This document shows positions 50,196-62,523 of a stretch of DNA of 64,000 bases, piece by piece. The notes beneath the pieces were generated by a model. It had not been told where the DNA came from. It saw nothing but the letters and a program-made list of their open reading frames with translations, and made no database searches. This DNA comes from Rhyacophila brunnea (taxonomy: Eukaryota > Arthropoda > Insecta > Trichoptera > Rhyacophilidae): assembly GCA_022495005.1 (NCBI GenBank), contig JAGYXB010000665.1:310001-374000 (forward strand). Direction: 5' to 3'. A program made the translations under genes and the position numbers. Each line of letters starts with the position of its first letter. The first letter of the stretch is position 1.

Positions 50196-53100
50196 ACGTA
50201 TAGCGAAGTTAATAATAATAAGTGTTGAGCCCCATATGAACTGTAGTAAGTATTTCGCATAGTTTCATACCAATAATTTTGAATTTGATACGATAGTTTT
50301 ACGATAGAGGATTGAATACTTATATAAATTGCAAACTCAATCCTAAGTTTTTTTTAGATACTATGGTCTGGTTCCAGGACGGTGATATAAAAGTTTTTGT
50401 TATTTTCGATGTTACTCTTGAAATTAAATATCATAAAGCACTTTCAGTATTATACATTGAACCTATCGTTTTTATATAAATATGTATTGAATAAGTAAAA
50501 TCTTATTGCATGATTTACAAATTTACATATTGACGACTTTTTAAATAACACTAGTGATTAAACTGTTATAGGTATTCCCTGTGGCATTTCTTATCATTAC
50601 AGACAAACTAATGTATAGTAATAAATTCAAGGAAGTCTTTAAAATAGACTCATCTGCATTTTGTGAAAGTAACAATTCTTACTATGTATGTCATTATGAT
50701 GGCGCAGAAATTGTCCACAAAGCAGTTAAGAGGTTTTCCAGTTTTATAGCCGTGGCGTTCGATAGATTGAAGTGTTTAAAATAGGGCACTCTGATGTTGA
50801 CGCCGGGAACTATTGAAGTTTTATGCTGTATTAAAAGTAAAATGGCCATGACGAAGGTTATACTATATGTTTCATACATTATTATATTATATTAGGCATT
50901 AATATTGACGTTGAACTGGTTTCTAGGGTATTTGACTATATAGCAACTCGTCACACTCATCAGTCAGCACTGTCCTGATAACACGATATAAGTATTATAC
51001 AAAATCTATTACAGTCTTCCACACTTGTACTCCAATAAGGCGCCTACATAATATTTAAAGTAGTACAATGTTGAAAATATTATGTTGTCATTAATAAACC
51101 GAATAGGTAGTCACCAGGTTACACAATTATTAATAATCTTCATGTTATTAACAAAGTACTGTTCATTCTTATAGACAGGTAATAACTCTTAAGTCTAAAT
51201 AATATGTAAAATGTACGACGGCCACTCTCCATATAAAGTTATTATTAAATAATTAAACAACGACAATATTATACTCAAATAATATATTGTTATATTATAT
51301 TCGTATGTCGAAATTTGTTTTTAACATCGTGAAAATATAAAAAATGTAAAGATAAATTACTATTTTCGTTCTAAAACAAAATATTTGGATCATCCCAAGA
51401 GTAGGCGTTATCCTAACATACAAGACGCAGTGATTGTAGTTCCTTCTGGATCCAAAAACATGTTGGAAAAACAGCCTGCGAATTTAAACTAACCACAACA
51501 TTCAAACTGTCAACCCACGGTTTTGTAGCCGACCGTTCTACGGCTAGTGCATTAAAAAATAAAACAATTTTACTGGCGATACTTGATCCACAGTATACCT
51601 ATTAAGGTATTCTATCCAGTTTCATTTATTTTACAGTTATGATCTCTGTTGAATTTGTGTAGGTTAAATTAATTTATTTTAGGCAATATTCACGAGAAAA
51701 TTTATATACCGACATAATTCGGTTTTCGTTTAATCGATAAAATTTATGTCATAGTGTAATATGGTTGATTAAGTAAGTTGCTTTGCAATAATCTACGTAG
51801 TTTCTACGAAAATGCTCGTTGAACGACAGCTTTTTGGTTTTGTTAAATTTTTATATCCCAATATAAAGCAACGTCTATTGTGAAGCGTTGTCGAATCGTG
51901 AGCGCAACTTCTGTGCGTTATTGTTATTATTGTTTGATTACCTACTTCTGTGAAATAAAAGCCAAGCACGCTGGCTATAGGTACAATCTGTGTAAACAAT
52001 TGCCAAGAACAGACAGTAAAATGAACATTAAAGAACACTGGTTTCATAAACTTTGATTACACCACACTGCAACCACAATATTGCAAACAATCGCCGGAGG
52101 ATCTTGACAATATTAAAAAACATCAACCACAATACTTAGCACAAAATTATAAATTTAAACATGATATGGATATTATCTCACCTAGGTTCTTGAAAACCTA
52201 AATATGTTTTGTGGTTCTTATTTCAAATACTTGAAACTTATTATAATGCGTCATAAAAAAGACCAAAATATCGAATATTATTATGCCAGTTATGTAGCTC
52301 TAATATTTTGTGGCGTGTACCAACACTACCAACCTAAATATAAAATAAATAATTATCGTTCTCAATTCAAATTTAATTGGCGTACCTAACTAAGTGAACT
52401 TCGTATTGTGCAAAGCATGTAGCTAGAAAAAGAACAATCTGAATTAATTTTCATTTTATCGTTGTAAAAAATGTACAATCATGCATATACTGAAACGGAC
52501 GTAGACAAGAAATGGGATCCACTTTCAGTCACGCGAGGCGGCTTTGAAATGTTTTTTTTTTACAGTCAAATTGCACCAAAATGTTCCATAAATACTAACG
52601 TATAATCTATCACAAATAACTTTAACTAAGTAGAATGTGATAACGTAAAACCATCGTTGTCGGCATTGTTTTCAAAGCAACAAAACTGACAAATTTCTTC
52701 AAACATTTTATCACATTTGGCTTTTTCTCGGCAAATAAATCAGTACATTTATGTTGTTTGTGTAAAATCTACATAAATCAATATACCTATATCAAAAATT
52801 AACTTGAATAGCATTTTTCGCTGTAGGTTTATGTGCTTTCATCAAAACCCGGGTGTTTATATTATGATTGTTTCACGTCTACTTACACTTGTATTTCACT
52901 ACACTACAGTAATTGGGCAGCATGGCCTGCCGTGTGTATATAAAGAATATTATATAGTTTATTTAAATAAAAATACTATTTTCGACACCCGAACATCGCA
53001 GATAAATTGAAACATTTGAAAATGTATAATATTCACAATCCGACCCATGGTAGATGTTAGGCAAGTCCGACTTCAAGTAAATTGTGATCGACCATACTCC

Positions 53101-53225
53101 TCCATTATCACTATTTAACTTGAACAAACGTATCATATTTGGCTGATGAAAATTAGACAACACTAATTGTCTTTCACGATCGCAAATAACTACTCGTTGT
53201 TCCATTCGTCGTGAAAATTATAAGT
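50196..53225. other. AT-rich noncoding stretch
   Basis: About 3 kb with no supported gene or element. Short frames at 50581, 51793, 52204, 52804 and 52963 show no domain. Confidence 0.6.
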
Positions 53226-53228
53226 TTT

Positions 53229-53820
53229 GGTCTTCTTTTGGACACTCATTGTCGAGCTATTCTCCTACTGTGCAAAGAGCATACCACGTGCTTTTAATGG
53301 GAAAATACACATCAGTTTAAAGCGAGAGGATTCATATCTTCGATTGTCTCACTCACGCGGAATAGGAATCAAGTGATATGACGAGGTCCCGTGGGCTTTT
53401 TCAGGGTTAACTTGACAACGAGTTTCACATAAGCTAGTAGGAGGCCGCGCGGCTTAAGCTCTGGACTATCACGCCGAAGGTCCCAGGTTCGAATCCTGGG
53501 TCTGGCAACTACACATATTGTTTTTCAATTTGTGTGTGAGTCAGGGTATGGACCTAATAGGTTGAGCAAGTGGCTGACATCCATTTCTCGTAAAAAAAAA
53601 AAAGTGTTAAGACATACCTCTACTCTGTGGATGCCCATATGATCCTATTAGGATCGGACATGGTCGGAGGAAATAAAAATAAGATAATTTTAATGCTCTC
53701 CATTCAAAATCTCGATAAAATCATATTATATGAAAACCGAATGTAGACTCGCGCTTTTTACTTTTTCACAACTCAATTCCTATGGACCTATAGTGCGATC
53801 GACGTGTTGGAAGATGCCTG
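53229..53820 (+). repeat. Dispersed repeat family, copy B, split by a SINE
   Basis: Head block cactcattgtcgagctattc with tgcaaagagc, middle block cgaggtcccgtgggctt, and after the SINE the end block gcgctttttac with gatcgacgtgttgga. These are collinear with copies A (27847) and C (63551). Removing the SINE at 53442-53668 leaves about 365 bp, the same length as copy A. Confidence 0.75.
53442..53668 (+). mobile_element. tRNA-derived SINE, copy 1
   Basis: The head resembles a tRNA: ggccgcgcggcttaagc as A-box region, then ggttcgaatcc as a perfect B-box. These would drive RNA polymerase III transcription. It is followed by a tacacatattg linker, an internal A run and a tail ending atcggacatggtcgg. 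The body is nearly identical to 55739-55969. No clear target duplication was seen. It interrupts dispersed-repeat copy B and so is the younger of the two. Confidence 0.87.
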
Positions 53821-54495
53821 GCGTATGCGATCAAATTCTGAATACATATATAATACCTACGCAACGTATAAAATACTAAAATTTAAACATAAACCCCTAA
53901 AGACCTCAAAACAATGGATGATATAGCATTTTCCTATTAATGGTTAAAACCTCGCCATAAAACGTGTCATCAATAATCATAAAAACCGCATTGTTTCTTG
54001 CCATTTGGGAGTGTAGTATCATCACTTTTACAGTTTTATTTAGAGCACGATAATCTGTATAAATTATTAATGTTGGCCCCAATAACTTAGCAGTGAAGCA
54101 TTAAGCATTCACTCGAGTTTGATATGCCGCGCCCTTTCGCTGTCATCCCTCACTCTAAGGGTTGTTTTTCATTCACGCGATATCATTACCATACCGCTCA
54201 ACACTTTGAAACGACGGCGCATGAAACATTCATTATATATTTTTTCAGTTTGCCATTTTTGGAAATGCTGGCGTTGAAAAGGAAAACTTAAAATACGAGT
54301 ACTTGCGATTACTACATATTTGACCTATATGCAGTAGCTAATTGTTTTGGAACAAAGTTATTAATGTATTTTAAAAAAAAATAGTAATAACAAAAGCTAA
54401 TGTTACCTAATTATAATAAAGTTCTACCACCTTTTCCGATAAGTATTTTGGTTACCACCGTAGTTTGGTCTACATCATTGTTTTCCAAAATGAGT
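53821..54495. other. AT-rich noncoding stretch
   Basis: Nothing supported. Confidence 0.6.
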
Positions 54496-54499
54496 GATT

Positions 54500-54640
54500 A
54501 TAATTCCTAGAGGCGCTGGAACAGTCCGGCCGGTGCAGACACATCGAAGAAATTGACTTAGGTTAGGGGGGAAATGGAAGATATTTTTGGAGGAGTCTAA
54601 GACCTGTCCTGAGTTATTGAGCCACTGATGATGATGATGA
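54500..54640 (+). pseudogene. RTE-type retrotransposon C-terminal tail
   Basis: The frame at 54572-54628 reads KWKIFLEESKTCPELLSH and then runs into tandem TGA codons. This parallels RWRELLEEARTHTGLSH at the end of the better-preserved copy at 37551. Upstream frames are broken. The overlapping minus-strand 75-codon frame 54475-54702 is a shadow. Confidence 0.72.
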
Positions 54641-55725
54641 CGATTTTTCCTTATCCACCCTTCATATATCTCTTTACTGGGGTCACTCTCTTGAGGGGTC
54701 AAGGTAGTACAAATACCGGTTTATTTTTGTGAAAGTCTCAAAAAATCAAACAGTTCTAACTCGTAAACACCAGTCCAAGTAACATCATCATCATTGACTC
54801 TATAATCTGGTGTGGCTCTTCGCCTCCGCCCAATGTATGATTTCTAAGAAAAAATATTGTTTAGGTTTGTTTTTAGCCATTCACTCAATGTATTAGGTCC
54901 ATGGTCTGGACCCAAGCTTCCAAAACGGACATTTTGCCACCTACCTACGTGAACAGTTTATATGCACACGTATTGGAGTTATCGTAGGTGATGTAGGACT
55001 TCCAGTTTCGCCATTTTAAGTCAAGAGGATATCGTTGTACGTTCATGATTTACACATAATACTAAATTCTTCGTGATTATTTTTAAATTAAATGACTGGC
55101 GAAGAAAGTAATATATTATTGTGCTCGTGGAATTGCAAACCACCCTGTTATTGAAAATAGCACATTCTTATGAAGCCTATCATTTGATGCCCATCTTTCT
55201 AATATATTCTTCACGTTCACAGCGTATTTCTTATCAATCACACCGTGGGTATTATTTTATTGCCATGGTAGCCGGTGTTCAGTGTTTCCGTGACCTAGTC
55301 GTGAGATGTTGGCGCTCTGCGAGTATGATCTTTTTGGAATGATAGACTGCCGTGGTGTTCGGCGTGGGCTGGTCGTGGTACCTTCCCGACCGGGTCATCG
55401 GATCTGTCATATTGTTTGTCTATTTTAGTACATTGCTGTCTCACGTTTTCCAATTTAATGCACCGGTATTATCATAACAATTAATAAACTATGTTTAATC
55501 AACTATCTACTGGATTGTACTACAAAACAAAATGCATCAGTCTAATCCAGGGATATCTAACAACATATTTGGTTTTTATGCCGTGTTTCTTAGTGTTTAT
55601 TTCACTTCCGATACACATTATACAACTTTTTGCATTATTTAACGTTTCCGTCATATTCTCCTCATTTTTACTCTGTTGCCGTTTGTCGCCCCCTATACGA
55701 TTAACTGAAACATATTAATAAGGAG
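54641..55725. other. Mostly noncoding; possible further retroelement tail at 54782
   Basis: catcatcatcattgactc at 54782-54845 has the layout of an antisense RTE-type tail but too little sequence to confirm. Frames at 55121 and 55491 have no domain. Confidence 0.5.
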
Positions 55726-55727
55726 CT

Positions 55728-55738
55728 GAAGATTAAGC
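55728..55738. repeat. 11-bp SINE target-site duplication
   Basis: gaagattaagc, repeated exactly at 55970-55980 on the other side of the SINE. Confidence 0.9.
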
Positions 55739-55969
55739 CCACGGTGGCCGCGCGGCATAAGCGTTGGACTATCATACCGTGGGTCCCAGGTTCGAATCGT
55801 GGGTCTGGCAAGTACACATATTGTTTTTCAATATTTGTGTGAGTCAGGGTATGGACCTAATAGGTTGAGCAAGTGGCTGACATCCATTTCTCGTAAAAAA
55901 AAATCTGTTAATACAAACCTCTACTCTGTGGAGGCCCATATAATCCTATTAGGATCGGACATGGTCGGA
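55739..55969 (+). mobile_element. tRNA-derived SINE, copy 2, full length
   Basis: A 231-bp copy with a perfect 11-bp duplication on both sides. The head cacggtggccgcgcggcata and B-box ggttcgaatc are tRNA-like. The central part (gagtcagggtatggacc, then ttgagcaagtggctgac) and the tail gatcctattaggatcgg match copy 1 closely. The tail is not poly(A), so mobilisation presumably depended on a LINE recognising the shared 3' end. It is the best-preserved copy and probably recent. Confidence 0.9.
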
Positions 55970-55980
55970 GAAGATTAAGC

Positions 55981-57775
55981 AAGTACAAATTTGCCAAAAG
56001 CTGATATATCACTACTTTAAGATTTAATGTGATTTTTCACTAGCTACCTATATAAAAGAAAAAGATAATGTTAATTGGTCGATTCTACAGAAAATAGTGT
56101 ATTTACCAACTTCAGTAAAAATCTCTAAGTTAAGCACCTATTCCTGAAAAATAACGATAAGTGACATCAGCTTTTTGCAAATAGCCACAAATTAAAAAAA
56201 AATGCGTTAGATGCAATTTTCACATGACCACAAACATATTTATGTGTGTAACAAGAAATTTGCGTTTCCTCACATTATTAGCTTTTCAATACATTTTACG
56301 TCATTAGAAACGGAAAACCCACACCTTCATTCATTCATTCATTCATTTTTGCGAGACTTAACTTCACCGCATATTAGTCTTATGTGTAGCACCGGGTTTT
56401 TGTTCAACCTGGTGAATGCATTTCCTATAATATGTTAAATCTGAAATTTTACATGTTTTGATGCAGTCCTTCATTTCCATAAAAACGTCTTTACGAAATT
56501 CATATTATTCGGTAGGTACCTATCTTATCTATGTGTTTATTTTTCCGCGAGCGTCATTGTTGACAGTCGAAATCTACCATGAAATGTACAGACTCCACAC
56601 CCTTCCACCATCAATCACATTTTTCCAGTCATAATTGAATATATTATTTATATTCATAGCATAGTTAATCTTCCGAACGGAATTTCAAAATTTCATTCGT
56701 TATATTATTTTGTTATCTTTTTTTATGTTTTCGTGGTACGCTCTTCCTTTATTATCTACTTTACATTTTCTTGCTTTGTGCTAATTTGATACTCTAGTTT
56801 TACTTTAATGTCGTTTTAGTATTTAAGCATATTCTATTGCAGTGCGAGTCAAAGCTTAAGATTTCCTCTGGGACACCACCGTGCACACGTAATACCATGG
56901 GGGTGCTTGATGTCATATTCTGCGATGCTCTGGAGACTAAAGTTTTAATTTATTAATTAGATATATATTACTTATATTGTTATATCTATGGAAGCATTTC
57001 GCTGAAAAAAGTGATTATAATACCTATATTGAAAGATGTGTGATCTGGTTAATGTGACATCGGCAATATGATACGTATTATATTCATATCAAACACATAT
57101 TTCCTGAACATGACCTTTTATAACCTTGGACAATCAAAGAAAATGGTTTTCCCAAAGTGGTAAACGTTATGCGCTCATTACTGAGTGTTATGTCTAGACA
57201 AAGCAGTTATAATAATAAAATTTTCGCTCCCGATCGATCAAACATGTCGTTAATTTTGAAATGAGCAACGTTATGGTGGTTGGAATTGTTTTTCGCCTCA
57301 AACACCAAATTGGCGCAACGAATCACACTAAAATTGCACATTATCTGCTTTTATGACTCACCCGTGTAAACTAAAATTACAACACTATTTTAAGGTTATT
57401 GCTTCAGTACCATGGCATATCGCATGTTTAGTTTTACGCCATTTTGAAGAAAGGAAAAGATTAATTACATTACTGTACATCATTAAGCCTTGCATTACTT
57501 ATAATAAACACATAATTGCGATTAATTAAACGAAATTCAATTGATATAAAACTAAATTAACCTAAAAACGCCGAATTGGTAAATCAAATCTCATCGGTAA
57601 ATGTTTTTTCATCATCAAAATTTCACGATTAACTTTCATCGTAAAAAACAGATACTTCCATCTGTACACACAAATTAAAATAGTTTACCTATGTCTGACT
57701 GCTCTTAGTAATGTTCAATTGTACATTAAACTATTTTATCTAAGTCCATAATAATTGTAGTCTTTATACTAAGTA
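55981..57775. other. AT-rich noncoding stretch
   Basis: Nothing supported apart from a (CATT)n run at 56328. Confidence 0.6.
56328..56347. repeat. (CATT)5 microsatellite
   Basis: Five uninterrupted catt units. Confidence 0.95.
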
Positions 57776-57779
57776 AATT

Positions 57780-57885
57780 ATCATCAGTTCTAGGTCATTC
57801 TACTAGGTGCTACATGAAGGTCTCCTAAGATCCTTCCATTTTTCTCAGTCCTAGATCTTCGCTGCCGCTTACTTCCGCTAAACTA
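57780..57885 (-). mobile_element. Probable antisense RTE-type tail
   Basis: It starts tatcatcagttctagg, with gtgctacatgaaggtctcct and cttccatttttctcagtcct. On the minus strand the order GAGAAAAATGGAAGGATCTTAGG resembles a decayed EKW..L.. block before the TGATGATA tail. Frames are broken by stops. Confidence 0.45.
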
Positions 57886-59735
57886 ATAAGTACATAATAT
57901 GATGATTTTATGGCTAGAAAATATATCCAGTATTTTTACTGCTTTTTATAAAGTATAGATGTACCTACCTACATACTGGGAGCTCGTATTTTCTCTTTTC
58001 CAAATGAGCCAATTCGTCAAAGTCGTGACATGAGAATTTTATGGTCCTATGCAAATGATTGATTTATGGTTATCTTATTAGAGCCATATTTGAATAAATG
58101 GATCGACAATGCCTAACATGAATCAAACAATATTACATTGATTTCTGCCCTCCTTTCGCTTTCCATTTGTAATTGCCGATCTTGTCTTCATTGTACACAA
58201 ACAACTTTAGGAGTTATATTGAAACTGTTTTGCATGATAATAGTTCATACGTAATGTTAGGATTAATGCTAGACTAACGTGTCATGATGAAATATTTAAT
58301 GAAAATGGAACGATGTAACTTTTATATTACGGTGAATAGTGTTATAAATTATATGGGGCGAAAATGGTAGTGCCAGATGGCGCCCCGTAATGATTTTAAT
58401 AATGAATAATCCAATGTAAGGATCTCATCTATCAAATGTGTTTTTTCTACAACATTTGCCTGTGCAGCATTTTTTCCTCTTCAATTATGTTTGTAATACA
58501 TCTTGTGTTCTTAAAAATTATAAAAATGGCAACACCTCTTCGCTAAATAACTTTTATAATCGTGTGATAGTTTGCTCATTAATTATGACAGTTAAAACAA
58601 CAAACCTTTTTATTTTTCATCCATAGAGAATAATTGTTCGTACCTATATCACAGAGATCTAATTAAAGTATAACATTGTCAAGCAACATGGTTTTGAATA
58701 TTGTTTTATTTAATTGTATAGATTCCATTCGTAATCAATGCGTAGACTCTGTAATTAGCCTTCGTATTTTTATAGAGCCAATATTTTAAAAACTGACAAT
58801 GCTAGAATATCGTCAAATTATTTCTTATATTAAAATTTGATTAAGTATAGAAAAATTCGTGTATTACAAACTACTATGTATACACATTCTTAAATTTAAT
58901 TTTCACAAAATATTTCTTTATGAACAGCGAAAAAAGACAATGTAAAAGTTTGGTGATATAAAATCATTATTCTCCATTAACTGCTTGAATTTTTTGCATT
59001 ACTTATTTATGATAGCAGCAGGCCTGAGCAGTTTAAGAAGAAAAAATCCATTCCGAATTATGCTGGGAGGAAAGGAAATTGCAATAAACCATTTCCCGAT
59101 AATTTAACTCGAGCTATTCACTCGCTGACGTAGTTTTTCATCTGTCTCCTTTGTTCATTCGCAGACGTATATTTTATCTCCACCTAGTGTTAATATAATT
59201 AGTATTGGCCACATTTTTGGTCGTTTACTCGCGCAAAAAAGCAGCAATAATTTATGTTCGTACAAATTTAACCACATATACTCTCGGCCCCACTTAATGT
59301 GAGTATTTCCTTGGAGTTATTTCAGAAAAGTACAGATACAAGATATGCGCGAAGTTTGTGTTGGTTTTTGGAAAAGCGGGACTTAATAATTCTGAACTTA
59401 CATAATGCATTGATTCATGAATTTATTTTTTTTCACTCGCCCCAAATCAAAAATTAAATAAAGATCATACCTACAGCTTGATATTATCTAACTACATAGG
59501 TACTACTTTGTCTACTAACCCATTTATAAAATATTCAATGCCTAGTAATACATTATAAATAATGTTTCGAAATATACAAAGAAGAAGTATCATTAAATAC
59601 TGTAATCCTGTATAACTCTTCTCGTCTCTAATTTGTTCGAATCTCATCGGCCAACATTGTTATACTTTTATGTATATCAAAATCACATATATTGGGATTC
59701 AATCGGAATTCAATGGAACTAATAAATCGCACTGA
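57886..59735. other. AT-rich noncoding stretch
   Basis: Nothing supported. Confidence 0.6.
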
Positions 59736-59737
59736 AG

Positions 59738-59762
59738 ATATATATATATATATATATATATA
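59738..59762. repeat. (TA)n microsatellite
   Basis: An uninterrupted TA dinucleotide run of about 25 bp. Confidence 0.95.
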
Positions 59763-59886
59763 GATAGGGTGATGAGCCGTCCGTAGTTCTGATAAGTGTT
59801 CAAGGTACATACGCAATTTAATAACTATAATAGATATGGTTTATCCGTGAAGCTACCACACACATTTAAATGATTAGTGTCATCCG

Positions 59887-60234
59887 ATGTTAATCGAAAA
59901 GTTATTGTTATTACTGGTGTATTTTGTTCTACAGTATACTCATATTATTACTAGTTGGGCATGGCCCTCCGACCCCTGCCAGAGCCCCGACATGGCCTTC
60001 CATACACGCGCAAAACGACAACACACACTAATTCAAGATTTATGTTCCATTATCTTGAAAACTAGATCGACAACACCCAGGTTTATTTTAACATTCTGGA
60101 AACGGTCGACGAGAAATCATTTAAAGAAGGTTTTAGATTTATTCTCACTGTGCCCACTTCACACTACTGCTATGACATTTATTTTTCAATTTTCAGGTTG
60201 TATAAAAAGACAATCCGCCACGATCAGTAAATAA
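59887..60234 (+). CDS. Unassigned ORF with signal-peptide-like start
   Basis: The 115-codon frame begins at an ATG, and its first 24 residues (MLIEKLLLLLVYFVLQY...) form a strong hydrophobic segment resembling a secretory signal. A GC-rich Trp/Pro segment, AWPSDPCQSPDM, and a Lys-Arg dibasic site follow. An acceptor-like tttttcaattttcag ends at 60196 inside the frame, so only the first part would be coding in a spliced model. Four cysteines are scattered without a known pattern. I do not recognise it. It could be a small secreted peptide exon or chance. Confidence 0.2.
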   Translation: MLIEKLLLLLVYFVLQYTHIITSWAWPSDPCQSPDMAFHTRAKRQHTLIQDLCSIILKTRSTTPRFILTFWKRSTRNHLKKVLDLFSLCPLHTTAMTFIFQFSGCIKRQSATISK

Positions 60235-61175
60235 GCAGCCAATAATACCACACTTTGTCATTATTATTTACCTAAAAAATCCTGTAAAATTTGTGTAAAA
60301 CCGTTTATGACAACATGTGTAAGTAATTACAGTAAAATATAAAAAAATGTTAACCATTTTGCGTGTAAGAAAATCGGAATGACACCTGAGAAATTTTAAC
60401 ATTTGCGGAGCATGCTCCATGCGTTTCCTAAATAATTTCAAGTGTCAAATGGTTTGGAACGATAAATAATTATGTTCCTTTAATTACAAAAGCAAGTAAT
60501 ACAGTGTATAGGTGTAAATATCAATTGTCTAGCTGTGGTTTTTATTTCAAAACGTTATTAAATTATTATCTAGGTAGGTACTGTAACTTCTTAATAAAAT
60601 ATACATAAATTTTATGATTTTTCCTCAGATGACGTAAAATTATCCATCAAAGGTCATATTATTATACTTAATGTCGAGACATGTTGCAGTCTTTCATATA
60701 CCCTGTAGGTATGTACCTCTTTACTTATCTCAAAGTAGATTTGAGAGATCCTTGTTATACTCGTAACTAGACTGTTTCCCGAGACGTCTGCTTTTGGACT
60801 TGGCAGTAATAAATCTGCGAGTGGAGACATTTTATTCTTTATGAGACAAATAAAAAGTGTTCCTCGGCGTCTTTTCTTGGTATTTATCCACGCAGCCGGC
60901 TTTGCGTCAACGGCTCACCAGATCAGGGGTAGATAAAGCGACTCTGCGGCTTATCCAACATGCGAAGCCTGCGAACACGGCTAATTTGTGAAACCGCAAT
61001 TTAAAATAGGTATCTACCTACGTTTTTAGTTTTATTAGTTATGCACGTTCATACTTGGTATGATATAAATATAAAACATGCACATGTAGGTATAAGCAAC
61101 AATCGGTAATAAACGTCATGTTTATATTTAATACCAAATTATTAATTAATCAAATACAGCACAAACGTGGTACTT
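60235..61175. other. AT-rich noncoding stretch with GC-rich patch
   Basis: 60860-60990 is GC-rich but has no sustained frame on either strand. Nothing else was seen. Confidence 0.5.
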
Positions 61176-61177
61176 CA

Positions 61178-61250
61178 TCAGCATCATCACCCTGTTTCAA
61201 TCCATTGCGGACAAAGGACTCCTTCTCTGTAGCTTGTTTTTCACCGCCGC
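61178..61250 (-). mobile_element. Probable antisense RTE-type tail
   Basis: catcagcatcatcaccctgt followed by ccattgcggacaaaggactcc has the standard layout of antisense RTE tails in insects, where tccactgctggacaaagg-type words follow a CATCAT run. It is short and decayed. Confidence 0.5.
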
Positions 61251-61300
61251 ATAATTTAGTTAACATAATGTAATACCAATCAGAACCAAATTCCTCCTGT

Positions 61301-61347
61301 ACAATATGACATTCTCAACTGATCATCCGTTGAGAATGTCATATTGT
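61301..61347. repeat. 19-bp perfect inverted repeat, 9-nt loop
   Basis: acaatatgacattctcaac (61301-61319) pairs perfectly with 61329-61347. It shares the half-site gacattctcaac with the palindrome at 25829. Confidence 0.95.
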
Positions 61348-62130
61348 GGCCAACAAAACTGATCCTGATTGTATAAGTAGGTACATATGTGGAATAAGTA
61401 TTACATATTGTGCTTTATTCAAATTTATGAAATATCTTTCCATGAAGACTTGTCAATTTACTTACCTATACAATTGACAAAATATATATTCCATTTATAT
61501 AAAATCTCAAATTAAAACTTTTACATCGAATTCGATTCTATAAAATATTATAAATAATACACTAATATTTTTCAACAATAATTTATTGTTTTATTATTAT
61601 TCCATTAATTGAATAATAATGTATATTTTTTGCTACTAGATCAGACTATCAAATAACACTAATGTAAATTTAATATTTATGTGCATACGTAAAATGTCAA
61701 ATAGTCAATTTTAAAAAATGTTGATAGTCACGTAAATGTGAAAGCATTTCATAATAATCATACTGAGACAATAGTATATATTATAATGTGTCCCTTTCTT
61801 GTTTTTTTTATGGATTTTTGCAGCCTAAAATAAAATCCATTGTCTATCCCTGGTACGAAGGTTCCATCGCAAACTACTCACGGGGTACTATAACAATTGG
61901 TTTTTTGTTGGCAAACGACACTGTAAATTTGGACGTTTGTATGTTTCCCTCTATTTTCTGATAATATTTTTCCTCTAAGATTATCGCTTTTATTACATTA
62001 TTCTGTGTATTCACTATTTTTATATAACCTCAGTTTCTTGCGGTCACGAACGCTTTTTTATTTTTTTAAATTATAATTTTAACATGTTATAATTCGCTCC
62101 ATTTTTTTCTTAGAGAAAAAAAATACATGC
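61348..62130. other. AT-rich; one weak terminal-exon candidate
   Basis: At 61824-61961 an atttttgcag acceptor-like site precedes 45 open codons and a TGA. The peptide includes SIVYPWYEGSIANYSRG but is unrecognised. Otherwise nothing was seen. Confidence 0.4.
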
Positions 62131-62132
62131 TT

Positions 62133-62523
62133 TATTCTGCCCTTCTAAGGAAGAAGGCAGTAACTGACTCTCACACACTTTCGAGATAAATGACATAATG
62201 TGTTTTTTCTCAAACTTTAGTACTGTGAAATAATGAAAAACGGTGGTAATTTTTATTAGTAGGATGTTAAAATACAAACAAAGTAACAATAAACAAGCAG
62301 TATACTGCAATGAATATGTGCAAGTACTGCCTTTTTGCTAAAACAATGCATTATTTTAGAAGATGTCTATTTTTCACTAAGGATTTTAACGGTATTATAG
62401 TGATAATACTGATTTTAAAGTGAACAGAATATATAGCTTTCAAAATTACCTAACGGATGGTATTCATAACTCAATTTCACAAATTTTGCGAGTTACTGCC
62501 TTCTTCCTTAGAAGGGCAGTATT
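62133..62523. mobile_element. MITE with 29-bp perfect TIRs and TATT duplication
   Basis: The element 62137-62519 (383 bp) lies between two TATT copies (62133-62136 and 62520-62523). Its 29-bp terminal inverted repeats (62137-62165 and 62491-62519) are perfect and begin ctgcccttctaagg. Each arm is itself partly self-complementary (ctgcc...ggcag). The interior is AT-rich and noncoding. The frames at 62110-62310 and 62457-62648 lie mainly within or across the ends and are not genes. The transposase class is undetermined. Confidence 0.87.

Noticed and set aside
53487..53510. Possible functional tRNA gene at the ggttcgaatcc box
   Set aside because: The sequence continues into a repeated SINE body, and the same arrangement recurs at 55739, so it is a SINE head.
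56101..56160. Minus-strand tttttcag...gtaaat exon-like interval
   Set aside because: All three frames contain stops, and the interval is only 37 bases.
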